Assembly: GCA_002388005.1 (NCBI GenBank)
Contig: DGLO01000065.1
Span: forward strand, 1-8,991
DNA length: 8,991 nucleotides
Direction: 5' to 3'
From: Candidatus Neomicrothrix sp. UBA4542
GTDB taxonomy: Bacteria; Actinomycetota; Acidimicrobiia; Acidimicrobiales; Poriferisodalaceae
Shown: piece by piece, positions 1 to 6,875 of the stretch
Numbering within the stretch: the first letter of the stretch is position 1
Layout: every line of letters begins with the position of its first letter
Notes under the pieces: generated by a model
The model's input: only the letters and a program-made list of their open reading frames with translations
The model's database searches: none
Told to the model about the DNA's origin: nothing
Made by a program: the position numbers and the translations under genes

Positions 1-822
1 CTACTCAACGTCCTCGAAGAACGCGATGTGCAAATCCGGGGATACAAAGTGCAACTACCTTTGGACGTTTTGCTTGTCGCGTCCGCGAACCCCGAGGACT
101 ACACCAACAGAGGACGGCTGATCACCCCGCTCAAGGATCGATTCGGTGCGCAAATCCGTACCCACTATCCCCTCGAAATTGACACCGAAATGGATATCGC
201 CGAACAAGAAGCCGTTCCCCTAGACGCGGATGGACTCACGATCACCGTCCCGGAGTTCATGGCCGAAGTGATATCCACCTTCAGCCATATCTGCCGATCC
301 AGCCCCCAAGTCAACCAACGCTCCGGAGTCTCTGTTCGCATGACCGTCACCAACTACGAGACACTTGTAGCCAATGCGACTCGGCGAGCGCTACAAGCCG
401 GCGAAGATTATGTCGTACCCCGTGTCAGCGACCTTGAAGCGTTAATGGCGTCGTCTAGCGGAAAAATCGAAATCGAATCCATCGAAGAAGGCCGTGACGG
501 GCAGATCGTCCACCAAATGCTCAACGCAGCGGTACTCGAAGTGTTCAAAGGCAGGTTCTCACCCGAGGATCTCGTTGCCGTCGTCGACAGCTTCGATAGC
601 GGAGTCGTCGCCCACACCGGCGACGACGTCGGATCCAGCGAATACGGTGAGTTGTTGGCTGGGAACGTTGCACTTGCCGAAGCTGTGGCGGAGCTAACTG
701 ACTCCGCGCAGCCAGCGGAACTGGCGAGCGCTGTCGAACTCGTCCTCGAAGGCCTCCACCTATCCAAACGACTAAATAAGGAAGCTCTCGGGGTGCGCGC
801 CACCTACCGGGGTCGAGGCTAA
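1..822 (+). CDS. MoxR/Mg-chelatase-I-like AAA+ ATPase, C-terminal part (5' truncated by window edge)
   Basis: The frame is open from base 1 and ends at TAA 820-822. Only the last 273 residues are visible, so the start and the Walker A and B motifs lie upstream of the window. What is seen: the end of the AAA+ core (LLNVLEER, visible residues 1-8), a strand leading to the sensor-1 Asn (VASANPEDY, Asn30), and the arginine-finger-like segment PLKDRFG (residues 43-49). About 220 residues of mostly helical C-terminal domain follow. This layout fits the Mg-chelatase subunit I/MoxR family, whose members hydrolyse ATP and remodel or load metal into partner proteins together with a VWA-domain subunit. 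Such a partner is encoded 29 bases downstream, so the two are probably one operon. From memory, the arrangement resembles M. tuberculosis Rv0958-Rv0959. A true role in chlorophyll or cobalamin synthesis is unlikely, because no pathway genes are nearby. The client protein is unknown. The GTG at 28 is internal and is not the start. Confidence 0.88.
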   Translation, partial: LLNVLEERDVQIRGYKVQLPLDVLLVASANPEDYTNRGRLITPLKDRFGAQIRTHYPLEIDTEMDIAEQEAVPLDADGLTITVPEFMAEVISTFSHICRSSPQVNQRSGVSVRMTVTNYETLVANATRRALQAGEDYVVPRVSDLEALMASSSGKIEIESIEEGRDGQIVHQMLNAAVLEVFKGRFSPEDLVAVVDSFDSGVVAHTGDDVGSSEYGELLAGNVALAEAVAELTDSAQPAELASAVELVLEGLHLSKRLNKEALGVRATYRGRG

Positions 823-837
823 AGCCCCGATCGGCAC

Positions 838-842
838 AGGGA
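838..842 (+). promoter_or_regulatory. Ribosome binding site of the VWA gene
   Basis: AGGGA lies 9 bases before ATG 852 and is the only purine-rich element in the 29-base gap after the AAA+ gene. It supports ATG 852 over the GTG immediately after it at 855. The match to the anti-Shine-Dalgarno sequence is moderate. Confidence 0.45.
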
Positions 843-851
843 TTCGGATCG

Positions 852-2888
852 ATGGTGATCAGACGACGACGCAAGAAACGAGAGGGGGCCCGATTCCGCT
901 ATTCCGCGTGGGATGGAACGCAAGTTGGTTTCGAGTACGGCGCTGAAGACCTTTTTAAAGAACTGACCGATGACCTCTTGTACCACGGCGACCTCAACGC
1001 AGCTATGCGACGTCTCATGCAACAGGGTTTCGAAGATCGAGACGGCAATCGTCTTCAAGGGCTTCGCGACATGCTTGACCAACTTCGAGAACGCAGACAA
1101 GAAATGCTCGACCAGTTCGACCTCGGAGGTATCTACGACGAAATCAACGAGACGCTTGACGACGTGGTTGGCGAGGAACGAGACGCTATTGACGACCACA
1201 CAGCTGATGCCGCGGACTCCGGAGACCAACGGGCTGCTGACATCGCGGAAGCATCAGCATTAGATAAGAACCTGCAACTCGACATGCTGCCACCAGATCT
1301 AGCTGGCAAAGTTCGCGGCTTACAGAACTATGAATTCGTTTCCCCAGAAGCGCGAGAGCAGTTCGAAGAACTCATTGACCGTCTCAAAAAAGAGGTAGCG
1401 CAAAGCCAATTCGACCAAATGGCGGGCGCAATGGGGGAGATGCGACCCGAAGATTTGTCGCGCATGAAGGACATGATGGCCGAGCTCAATCAAATGATCG
1501 AGCAACGAAACCGGGGCGAAGAAACCGACTTTGAAGGTTTCATGGACCGATATGGCGACTTCTTCCCCGAAAGTCCCGAGACGCTCGACGAGCTTCTGGA
1601 AATCATGGCCGAACGCATGGCGGCTATGCAGGCAATGATGAATTCGCTGACTCCTGAGCAACGACAGCAACTCCAGGAACTCGCGTCGGAGCTGATGGAC
1701 GACATGGATCTGCAATGGCAAACCCAACAGCTCGCTCAACACCTACAAGAAGCCTTCCCCGACATGAACTGGGACAGTGGCTACCAATTCGGAGGCGATG
1801 AACAACTCAGCATGCCTCAAGCTACCGATGTAATGCAGCAACTTGGAGACCTCGACTCATTACAACAAATGCTCCAGAATGCGGCGAACCCGGGCGCGCT
1901 AGCCGAAGTAGACCCCGAACGAGTCGAACAACTTCTTGGACGCGAATCCGCCGAAGCCCTGCAACGTCTCAGCGAAATGGCGCGAATGCTGGAAAACAGT
2001 GGTCTCGCCGAGAACAAGGAGGGCCGACTAGAGCTGACTCCCCGCGCGCTGAGAGCTATAGGACAAAACGCGCTCGGCGATCTGTTCGACAAATTGATGG
2101 ACGACACCGTCGGTTCGCACCGAATTAACCGGACTGGGATTGGACACGAACGGGCATACGAAACCAAACCCTATGAATTCGGTGACAACTTCAACCTCAA
2201 CATTCAACAAACTGTCCGCAACGCTATTAGCCGACAGGGGCCAGGTTCACCGGTACAACTCAGCCCAGACGACTTCGAAATCGAGCGGACGGAGATGACG
2301 ACTCGAGCTTCGACTGTCTTGATGTTGGACCTATCACTGTCAATGCCGATGCGTGACAACTTTCTTCCGGCCAAGAAAGTCACTATGGCCCTCCATTCCT
2401 TGATCAGCTCTCAGTACCCACGCGACTACCTCGGTTTAGTTGGTTTCGCTGAATCCGCCTTTGAGTTCAAACCCCAGCAACTCCCCGAAGTTTCCTGGGA
2501 CTACGCGTACGGCACCAACATGCAACACGGCTTCATGATCGCCCGGCGCTTATTAGGACGACAAAGTGGCACCAAACAAATCATCATGATCACAGACGGA
2601 GAACCAACCGCGCACATAGGTCCCAGCGGGCAGCCCTACTTCAACTATCCTCCAAGTCCCGAAACGGTAGAAGCCACCCTGAAAGAAGTAGCTCGAGCCA
2701 CCAAGGAAGACATCCGTATCAACATCTTTATGCTTGACCCCAACAGCTACCTCCGCCAATTTGTCGAAAAAATGACCCAAATGAATGGTGGAAGAGCGTT
2801 CTTTACCAGCCCTGACAACCTTGGCGATTACGTCCTCGTCGACTTCTTGGAACATCGACGACGGCTCACAGCTACGGGCGGCTTTTGA
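852..2888 (+). CDS. VWA-domain (MIDAS) protein, partner of the upstream AAA+ ATPase
   Basis: This is a 678-residue protein. It starts with a very basic tail (VIRRRRKKR, residues 2-10) and a YSAWDGTQ segment. Residues of about 30-450 are acidic, Met/Gln/Glu-rich, and look helical or coiled-coil. A C-terminal von Willebrand factor A domain spans about 485-665. The MIDAS metal site is complete: DLSLS with Asp493, Ser495 and Ser497, Thr555 in GTNMQHG, and Asp582 in ITDGEP. No signal peptide or membrane span is seen, so it should be cytoplasmic. In AAA+/VWA systems the VWA protein binds Mg2+ and couples the ATPase to a client. Adjacency to the AAA+ gene fits that role, and the length is close to what I recall for Rv0959 (about 670). 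I saw no cysteine anywhere in the protein. The specific function is unknown. It is not a clear CobT or BchD, since the metal-chelatase pathway context is missing. Confidence 0.9.
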   Translation: MVIRRRRKKREGARFRYSAWDGTQVGFEYGAEDLFKELTDDLLYHGDLNAAMRRLMQQGFEDRDGNRLQGLRDMLDQLRERRQEMLDQFDLGGIYDEINETLDDVVGEERDAIDDHTADAADSGDQRAADIAEASALDKNLQLDMLPPDLAGKVRGLQNYEFVSPEAREQFEELIDRLKKEVAQSQFDQMAGAMGEMRPEDLSRMKDMMAELNQMIEQRNRGEETDFEGFMDRYGDFFPESPETLDELLEIMAERMAAMQAMMNSLTPEQRQQLQELASELMDDMDLQWQTQQLAQHLQEAFPDMNWDSGYQFGGDEQLSMPQATDVMQQLGDLDSLQQMLQNAANPGALAEVDPERVEQLLGRESAEALQRLSEMARMLENSGLAENKEGRLELTPRALRAIGQNALGDLFDKLMDDTVGSHRINRTGIGHERAYETKPYEFGDNFNLNIQQTVRNAISRQGPGSPVQLSPDDFEIERTEMTTRASTVLMLDLSLSMPMRDNFLPAKKVTMALHSLISSQYPRDYLGLVGFAESAFEFKPQQLPEVSWDYAYGTNMQHGFMIARRLLGRQSGTKQIIMITDGEPTAHIGPSGQPYFNYPPSPETVEATLKEVARATKEDIRINIFMLDPNSYLRQFVEKMTQMNGGRAFFTSPDNLGDYVLVDFLEHRRRLTATGGF

Positions 2889-2920
2889 GGGCATCAAATA
2901 TCTTGTCGCTGCCCAAGCTC

Positions 2921-2948
2921 TTCACCGTTTCTGCGGGGCTACTAGATT
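2921..2948 (+). promoter_or_regulatory. Candidate promoter of the TetR gene (leaderless start)
   Basis: TTCACC (2921-2926) is a 4/6 match to a -35 box. After a 16-base spacer comes TAGATT (2943-2948), which fits the actinobacterial -10 pattern TAnnnT. The -10 box ends only 7 bases before ATG 2956, the distance expected when transcription starts at or next to the start codon. This fits the absence of a Shine-Dalgarno site there. It would make tetR a transcription unit separate from the VWA gene. Assigned by eye only. Confidence 0.35.
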
Positions 2949-2955
2949 CGGCTCA

Positions 2956-3579
2956 ATGACTCCCACACACCTTGCGCCTGATCGAATTCGCAAAGGTGAA
3001 CGGACGCGCACCCGGATACTTGACGCCGCCGCCGAAGTACTCGCTTGCAAGGGGTACGCTGCCGCGACCCTGACAGAGATCGCTGCAGTAGCGAAGATGC
3101 AAGCGGGGAGTCTCTACTACCACTTCGACTCCAAAGATGCCATCGTTGAAGAAGTCCTGCGGGTTGGCATCGACCATGCACGAGACGCCATACGAGCGGC
3201 GTTGCACGCTGTCGGAGAAGACGCCTCCGGCCACGACAAACTCATGGCCGCAGTCGTCGCCTATGTCACCGCCATCACCATCGACTCAGACTTCACGCAA
3301 GCAAATATCCGATGCTTCGAAGAATCCCCCAGAGCCACAAGAGAAAACCTCGCGGTTCCATTAAGAGAGTTCGCCAACGGATGGGTGAGGCTCATCGAGT
3401 CAGGACAACGAGACGGGTCGCTACGAAATGACGTAGAAGCGCGAGTGATCGCACGTATGACGATTGCAGCAATGAACTCCGTTGTCGGCTGGTGGCGCTT
3501 GGAGGGTCAACTCACTATTGATGGCGTAGCACGCATGTTCGCGAGCACTGTGGTTGATGGGCTCGCCAACGACACGTAG
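2956..3579 (+). CDS. TetR/AcrR-family transcriptional regulator
   Basis: This is a 207-residue protein, the usual TetR length. The N-terminal DNA-binding domain is clear: RTRTRILDAAAEVLACKGY (residues 17-34), then a helix-turn-helix at about 36-59 that includes TLTEIAAVAKMQAG and the typical LYYHFDSKDAI. The C-terminal ligand-binding and dimerisation domain (about 65-207) is divergent, as usual, and includes NSVVGWWRLEG at 174-184. ATG 2956 is chosen because the DNA-binding domain begins shortly after it. The longer open frame back to 2785 would overlap the VWA gene by about 100 bases and adds nothing TetR-like. The LLM oxidoreductase follows 23 bases later, so it is the likely target, together with autoregulation. 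By family knowledge this is most often a repressor released by a small hydrophobic ligand. The ligand and operator are not identifiable here. Confidence 0.93.
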   Translation: MTPTHLAPDRIRKGERTRTRILDAAAEVLACKGYAAATLTEIAAVAKMQAGSLYYHFDSKDAIVEEVLRVGIDHARDAIRAALHAVGEDASGHDKLMAAVVAYVTAITIDSDFTQANIRCFEESPRATRENLAVPLREFANGWVRLIESGQRDGSLRNDVEARVIARMTIAAMNSVVGWWRLEGQLTIDGVARMFASTVVDGLANDT

Positions 3580-3590
3580 ACCATCTTTCC

Positions 3591-3595
3591 GGAGG
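3591..3595 (+). promoter_or_regulatory. Strong ribosome binding site of the LLM oxidoreductase
   Basis: GGAGG lies 7 bases before the GTG start at 3603, inside the 23-base gap after tetR. It fixes the start at this GTG and implies efficient independent initiation on a tetR-LLM transcript. Confidence 0.8.
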
Positions 3596-3602
3596 ACTCC
3601 GC

Positions 3603-4727
3603 GTGAAGTTCAACCTGTTTATGTACTGCACCACTGGTCGGCGCGATGAACTCGAAGCCGGCCTCGCAGGACTCAACAATGACTACTACCAACGGATGCT
3701 CACTGAAATAGCGGACATCGCCCGATATGCCGACGAGAATGGCTGGTACGGCTTAGGACACCCCGAACATCACCTACAAATTGAAGGCTTCGAAGCATCC
3801 AACGACTTGGGTCTGATGGCATCGTGGATCGCTAACGCTACCGAACATCTCAAAGTGATCTCTTGCGGGTTCGTGTCGACCACGCACAACCCGTTGCGCG
3901 TCGCAGAGCAAATTTCCACACTTGATCACATGACCGGCGGGCGCCTCGGAATTGGAATTGTCAGGGGATACCAACACCGATGGGTAGACCAACTAAAGAT
4001 CCGCCCAGACCTGGCCGCCGTAGGGCATTGGAACAAAGACAGCGACGTCGACGACTACAACCGCCGGTTCTTCACAGAATTTGTAGAAGTAGTAATGACC
4101 GCCTTGACCAAACCGACCTTCAGCTACGAAGGCGAATTTTGGAAATTTCCTAACGACAATCTCAACCCCCATCTGCAAACCGTGTACTCCGATTACGGCG
4201 CGGGAGTCGACCCTGACATGACGATCCGCGAGATCGGTATCGCTCCACGGCCTCTGCAAAATCCGCACCCCCCGCTATATGGGGGGTTCACTATGTCCAT
4301 GAAAACAGCCCTTTTTTGGGCCAAATACGGTGGAACACCAATCGTCCTCAGCGACAAGCTCGACTTCTGCAAATCACTTTGGAGTGCATACCGAGAAGAA
4401 GCTGCCGGCCATCACATCGAAAAACCCGTAGGTCAAGAAGCAGCTTGGGGCGGAATAGCAGTGTGCGCCGCGACCGATAGCGATGCGCAACAACAGTTTC
4501 AGGACATGGAATGGTTCTGGGGGAAATGGGGTAACCAGTTCGGGCAGGGCCTTCCGCTCAAGCTGGTTGGTAGCCCCGACACCATCAGCAGACAAATTGA
4601 GGCCGCCCACCAAGAACTCGGATTCGATGAAATTTTCTTATTAATCCCCCAAGGAATTCACTCCAGCGAACAAATCATCGAATCTCTAGACCTCATCACT
4701 CAACACGTCATGCCCCGGTTCTCTTGA
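3603..4727 (+). CDS. LLM-class (bacterial-luciferase-like) flavin-dependent oxidoreductase
   Basis: This is a 374-residue protein of the luciferase-like monooxygenase superfamily, a TIM-barrel fold that uses reduced flavin (FMNH2 or F420) to oxidise organic substrates. Seen: a first strand MKFNLFMYC, a helix with ADENGWYGLGHPEHH (residues 43-57, with the Glu55-His56-His57 active-site region), and NPLRVAEQISTLDHMTGGRLGIGIVRG (96-122), the most characteristic block. Later come PRPLQNPHPPLYGG (215-228) and LVGSPDTISRQI (321-332), common in the family near the C-terminus. The start is GTG 3603, set by the GGAGG site, and gives a full-length protein. It probably shares a transcript with the TetR gene 23 bases upstream, which likely controls it. 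The substrate cannot be deduced, and neither can FMN versus F420 use. An alkane-, terpene- or xenobiotic-type monooxygenase are all possible. No separate flavin reductase gene is in the window. Confidence 0.9.
   Translation: MKFNLFMYCTTGRRDELEAGLAGLNNDYYQRMLTEIADIARYADENGWYGLGHPEHHLQIEGFEASNDLGLMASWIANATEHLKVISCGFVSTTHNPLRVAEQISTLDHMTGGRLGIGIVRGYQHRWVDQLKIRPDLAAVGHWNKDSDVDDYNRRFFTEFVEVVMTALTKPTFSYEGEFWKFPNDNLNPHLQTVYSDYGAGVDPDMTIREIGIAPRPLQNPHPPLYGGFTMSMKTALFWAKYGGTPIVLSDKLDFCKSLWSAYREEAAGHHIEKPVGQEAAWGGIAVCAATDSDAQQQFQDMEWFWGKWGNQFGQGLPLKLVGSPDTISRQIEAAHQELGFDEIFLLIPQGIHSSEQIIESLDLITQHVMPRFS
4267..4321 (+). other. Two adjacent hairpins inside the LLM coding sequence
   Basis: ACCCCCC (4267-4273) and GGGGGGT (4281-4287) form a perfect 7-bp stem around the loop GCTATAT. 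Twenty bases further, GCCC (4308-4311) and GGGC (4318-4321) form a 4-bp stem with a T6 loop. They fall over codons for PHPPLYGG and ALFWA. Protein constraint may explain part of the pattern, but the C6/G6 choice is unusually extreme. The T run is too far from the first stem for a classical intrinsic terminator. Confidence 0.4.
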
Positions 4728-4733
4728 AGTGTC

Positions 4734-4742
4734 AGTAAACGT
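4734..4742 (+). repeat. First copy of the 9-mer AGTAAACGT upstream of nhaA
   Basis: It is identical to the copy at 4778-4786, with start points 44 bases apart, about four helical turns. This copy is part of a tandem hexamer, GTAAACGTAAAC (4735-4746). It lies in the 82-base gap before nhaA and is a candidate regulator-binding half-site. Function is inferred from position only. Confidence 0.4.
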
Positions 4743-4777
4743 AAACACACCAAGATAAGGCCCCTGGATCACGGGTA

Positions 4778-4786
4778 AGTAAACGT
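4778..4786 (+). repeat. Second copy of the 9-mer AGTAAACGT upstream of nhaA
   Basis: Exact repeat of 4734-4742. It sits just upstream of the candidate nhaA -10 box at 4795, a position where a bound protein could affect RNA polymerase. Confidence 0.4.
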
Positions 4787-4794
4787 CATGGCTC

Positions 4795-4800
4795 TAGCCT
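4795..4800 (+). promoter_or_regulatory. Candidate -10 box of nhaA
   Basis: TAGCCT fits TAnnnT and ends 9 bases before ATG 4810, where no Shine-Dalgarno site is visible. This suggests a leaderless or nearly leaderless nhaA message. No convincing -35 box is seen about 17 bases upstream, so an activator would be needed if this is real. Confidence 0.25.
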
Positions 4801-4809
4801 TGTTGGATC

Positions 4810-6135
4810 ATGGCTGGATCTGACTCACTCATGAAACGGCCGACATTCGCCGGCAGCAACCACAGTTTGGCGAAGTTCGTAGCCCGCCCCGTACTTCGGT
4901 TCATAGATCGCGAGGTTGCAGGCGGAGTTTTGTTGCTAGTGGCTACTGCCGTGGCATTGATATGGGCCAACTCTATGTGGGCGGCTAGCTACCAGAACTT
5001 TTGGCATGCCGAGATCGAGTTGGTCGTCGGACCATGGCACTTACCTCATCTGAGCGTCGGCCACTTCGTCAACGACGCTTTGATGGCCTTGTTCTTCTTT
5101 GTTGTCGGACTAGAAATAAAGCGCGAACTTGTTACAGGTGACCTGAGTTCGTTTCGTGCTGCGGCTCTGCCAGCGATTGGTGCGTTGGGTGGAATGGTTG
5201 TCCCCGCTGCGCTGTATTTGGTACTCAATAATGCAGGCGAAGCTTCACGGGGTTGGGCTATCCCTATGGCCACCGACATAGCGTTTGCTGTCGGAATCGT
5301 GGCGTTGCTTGGGGCGCGTGTATCTCCCAAGATCAAACTCTTTTTGCTGACGTTGGCGATTGTTGACGACATCGGCGCAATCGCGGTCATCGCCATCTTC
5401 TATACCGATGACCTCAGCACAAGCTGGCTGCTCGCAGCAGCGGTAGGTCTTCTAGGGGTTTGGGTCTTACAGCGGCTTCGCGTATGGGCCATCCCGGTCT
5501 ACGCGATACTCGGCATCTTCATTTGGTACGCCACGTTGGAGTCAGGTGTCCACGCGACAATCGCTGGAGTAGCCCTCGGGCTATTGACCCCGGCGCGACC
5601 GCTACTCAACCAACGAGACGCTCAACAAATAGTTGATGCTCTCCCCAGCGACGCCAACGTGGCCGAAGTCCGACACGCGTCTTTTCTTGCCCAAGAGTCG
5701 GTTCCGCTCACCGAACGTCTAGAAAACATGCTGCACCCGTTCACAGCGTTCATGATCATTCCGATCTTTGCTCTAGCAAACGCCGGTATCGAATTGAGCA
5801 CCGACAAGATCTCAGACGCGGCCAGCAGCAGGGTCACCCTCGGCATCGTGTTGGGCCTCGTAGTTGGCAAACCCGTTGGCATCACGTTGTTCACTTGGAT
5901 AGCGACACGGTTCGGATTCGCGCTCCCTCAAGGAGTTCGATGGCCACAATTCATTGGCATGGGGCTCGCCGCGGGGATCGGGTTCACGGTGTCAATATTC
6001 TTAGCTGGCCTTGCTTTCGAAAGCTACGTAATTACTGACCTCGCCAAGATCGGAATTCTGGTGGCCTCGTTCATCGCCGCGGTCGCGGCATTGCTGCTAA
6101 TGCGGTTCGGCGACACCTCTTCCACCATCGAATGA
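4810..6135 (+). CDS. nhaA: Na+/H+ antiporter NhaA
   Basis: This is a 441-residue, very hydrophobic inner-membrane protein that should exchange cytoplasmic Na+ (or Li+) for external H+ in sodium and pH homeostasis. The key residues of the E. coli protein have visible counterparts: Asp89 in FVNDALMALFF (E. coli Asp65), Glu102 in VGLEIKREL (Glu78), Asp156 in ATDIAFA (Asp133), Asp186-Asp187 in AIVDDIGAI (Asp163/Asp164, the cation site), His248 in SGVHATIAG (His225, pH response), and Lys354 in VVGKPVG (Lys300). Around 12 membrane helices are expected. The protein is longer than E. coli NhaA (388), mainly through the N-terminus and a hydrophilic loop at about 265-305. ATG 4810 is used. ATG 4831 (residue 8) is also possible, and neither has a good ribosome site. 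The next gene overlaps its stop codon, so it is co-translated. The downstream pyrophosphatase may share a physiological role. Confidence 0.96.
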   Translation: MAGSDSLMKRPTFAGSNHSLAKFVARPVLRFIDREVAGGVLLLVATAVALIWANSMWAASYQNFWHAEIELVVGPWHLPHLSVGHFVNDALMALFFFVVGLEIKRELVTGDLSSFRAAALPAIGALGGMVVPAALYLVLNNAGEASRGWAIPMATDIAFAVGIVALLGARVSPKIKLFLLTLAIVDDIGAIAVIAIFYTDDLSTSWLLAAAVGLLGVWVLQRLRVWAIPVYAILGIFIWYATLESGVHATIAGVALGLLTPARPLLNQRDAQQIVDALPSDANVAEVRHASFLAQESVPLTERLENMLHPFTAFMIIPIFALANAGIELSTDKISDAASSRVTLGIVLGLVVGKPVGITLFTWIATRFGFALPQGVRWPQFIGMGLAAGIGFTVSIFLAGLAFESYVITDLAKIGILVASFIAAVAALLLMRFGDTSSTIE

Positions 6136-6752
6136 TCGACGCGGTTCTATTCGATTTCGATGGGGTCATACGACAATGGGATGAGTCCGATCTGTGGACC
6201 TTCGAAGACAAGGCTGGCATCGAAAGCGGAACCGTATATGGGACGGCGTTCGCTGCGGACCTTCACGAACCGCTTATTCGAGGGAAACTCACATGGCTTC
6301 AATGGCGAAACGAGACTGAACGAAGGCTCGTATACCGCCACGGAGAATCCATTCGTCCCATCGCCAAGAAATTCTTTGAATTCGAAGGTCGAATCGACGC
6401 CGAAATGGTGGAACTCCTTGAACGGTTGCCATCACAGGTCCGTCTCGGTCTTCTAACTAACAATCACGACCGCTTCGAAGAATATTTGGAACGCATGGGC
6501 CTGGACGTTCGATTCGATGTGGTGATCAACACCCACCGAATCGGGATCGCTAAACCGGACTCCGGTGCGTACTTAGCCGCAACCACAAAGCTTGGAGTGG
6601 ACCCGCAGCGGTGTCTTTTCATTGACGACTTAGAAGTGAACGTGGCAGGGGGAGAAGCTACGGGGCTGATCTGCCACCACTTCCAACATCGAGAAGGTCT
6701 CATCGAGCGCTTACAGGAATTAGGTATCGAACTCACCGACGCTCACAGGTAG
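6132..6752 (+). CDS. HAD-superfamily hydrolase (phosphatase-like)
   Basis: This is a 206-residue soluble protein with all four HAD motifs. Motif I is LFDFDGV, with nucleophile Asp8 and acid/base Asp10. Motif II is LGLLTNN (Thr109). Motif III is Lys141 in GIAKPDSGAY. Motif IV is FIDDLEVN (Asp165-Asp166) and holds the Mg2+. A helical cap lies between motifs I and II (about residues 15-95), the subclass I arrangement seen in phosphoglycolate phosphatase, beta-phosphoglucomutase, haloacid dehalogenase and epoxide-hydrolase N-terminal-like enzymes. The FIDDLEVNVAGGEATGL block is closest to the last group. The ATG overlaps the nhaA stop (ATGA at 6132-6135) with no ribosome site of its own, so translation is probably coupled. 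The substrate is unknown. Coupling to an ion antiporter could mean a shared stress operon or simply genome compaction. Confidence 0.9.
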   Translation: MIDAVLFDFDGVIRQWDESDLWTFEDKAGIESGTVYGTAFAADLHEPLIRGKLTWLQWRNETERRLVYRHGESIRPIAKKFFEFEGRIDAEMVELLERLPSQVRLGLLTNNHDRFEEYLERMGLDVRFDVVINTHRIGIAKPDSGAYLAATTKLGVDPQRCLFIDDLEVNVAGGEATGLICHHFQHREGLIERLQELGIELTDAHR

Positions 6753-6789
6753 TTGTTCCTCGCTCAGCGGCTTCGTAGGCTCTTCGACT

Positions 6790-6847
6790 GGTGCCGAAGT
6801 GCACCTTGCCGTGTCGGACCCCCGTCGGCCCAGACCGAACCGGCACC
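6790..6847 (+). promoter_or_regulatory. Potentially structured leader before the pyrophosphatase gene
   Basis: GGTGCCG (6790-6796) pairs perfectly with CGGCACC (6841-6847). The same 5' arm can instead pair locally, GGTGC (6790-6794) with GCACC (6801-6805), so the two folds are mutually exclusive. Inside, TCGG (6825-6828) and CCGA (6835-6838) make a short hairpin. The competing arms are part of an exact repeat, GCACCTTG (6801-6808 and 6843-6850). No T tract follows, so it does not look like a standard terminator. It may act as a leader or processing element, or be chance in GC-rich DNA. Confidence 0.3.
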
Positions 6848-6869
6848 TTGTACTAATCGGGTCGAACTG

Positions 6870-6875
6870 AGAGGA
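6870..6875 (+). promoter_or_regulatory. Ribosome binding site of the pyrophosphatase gene
   Basis: AGAGGA lies 4 bases before GTG 6880 (GAGG core 5 bases away). It supports that GTG as the start, which also leaves the N-terminal hydrophobic helix beginning at once, as in the family. Confidence 0.6.

Noticed and set aside
1320..1742. 140-codon antisense frame inside the VWA gene
   Set aside because: It is antisense to a gene with conserved domains. The Leu/His-rich translation reflects the sense-strand Glu/Met codons, and no ribosome site is seen.
2889..2914. GGGCA/TGCCC inverted repeat after the VWA stop as a terminator
   Set aside because: The stem is only 5 bp with a 16-base loop and no T tract, which is too weak to call a terminator or operator.
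2785..2955. Longer N-terminus for the TetR gene starting at ATG 2785
   Set aside because: It would overlap the VWA gene by about 100 bases. The added 57 residues look like a frame shadow, and TetR homology starts just after ATG 2956.
4728..4770. Intrinsic terminator after the LLM gene
   Set aside because: Only a 4-bp GTGT/ACAC pairing is visible and there is no T run. The transcript may read into nhaA or end by another mechanism.
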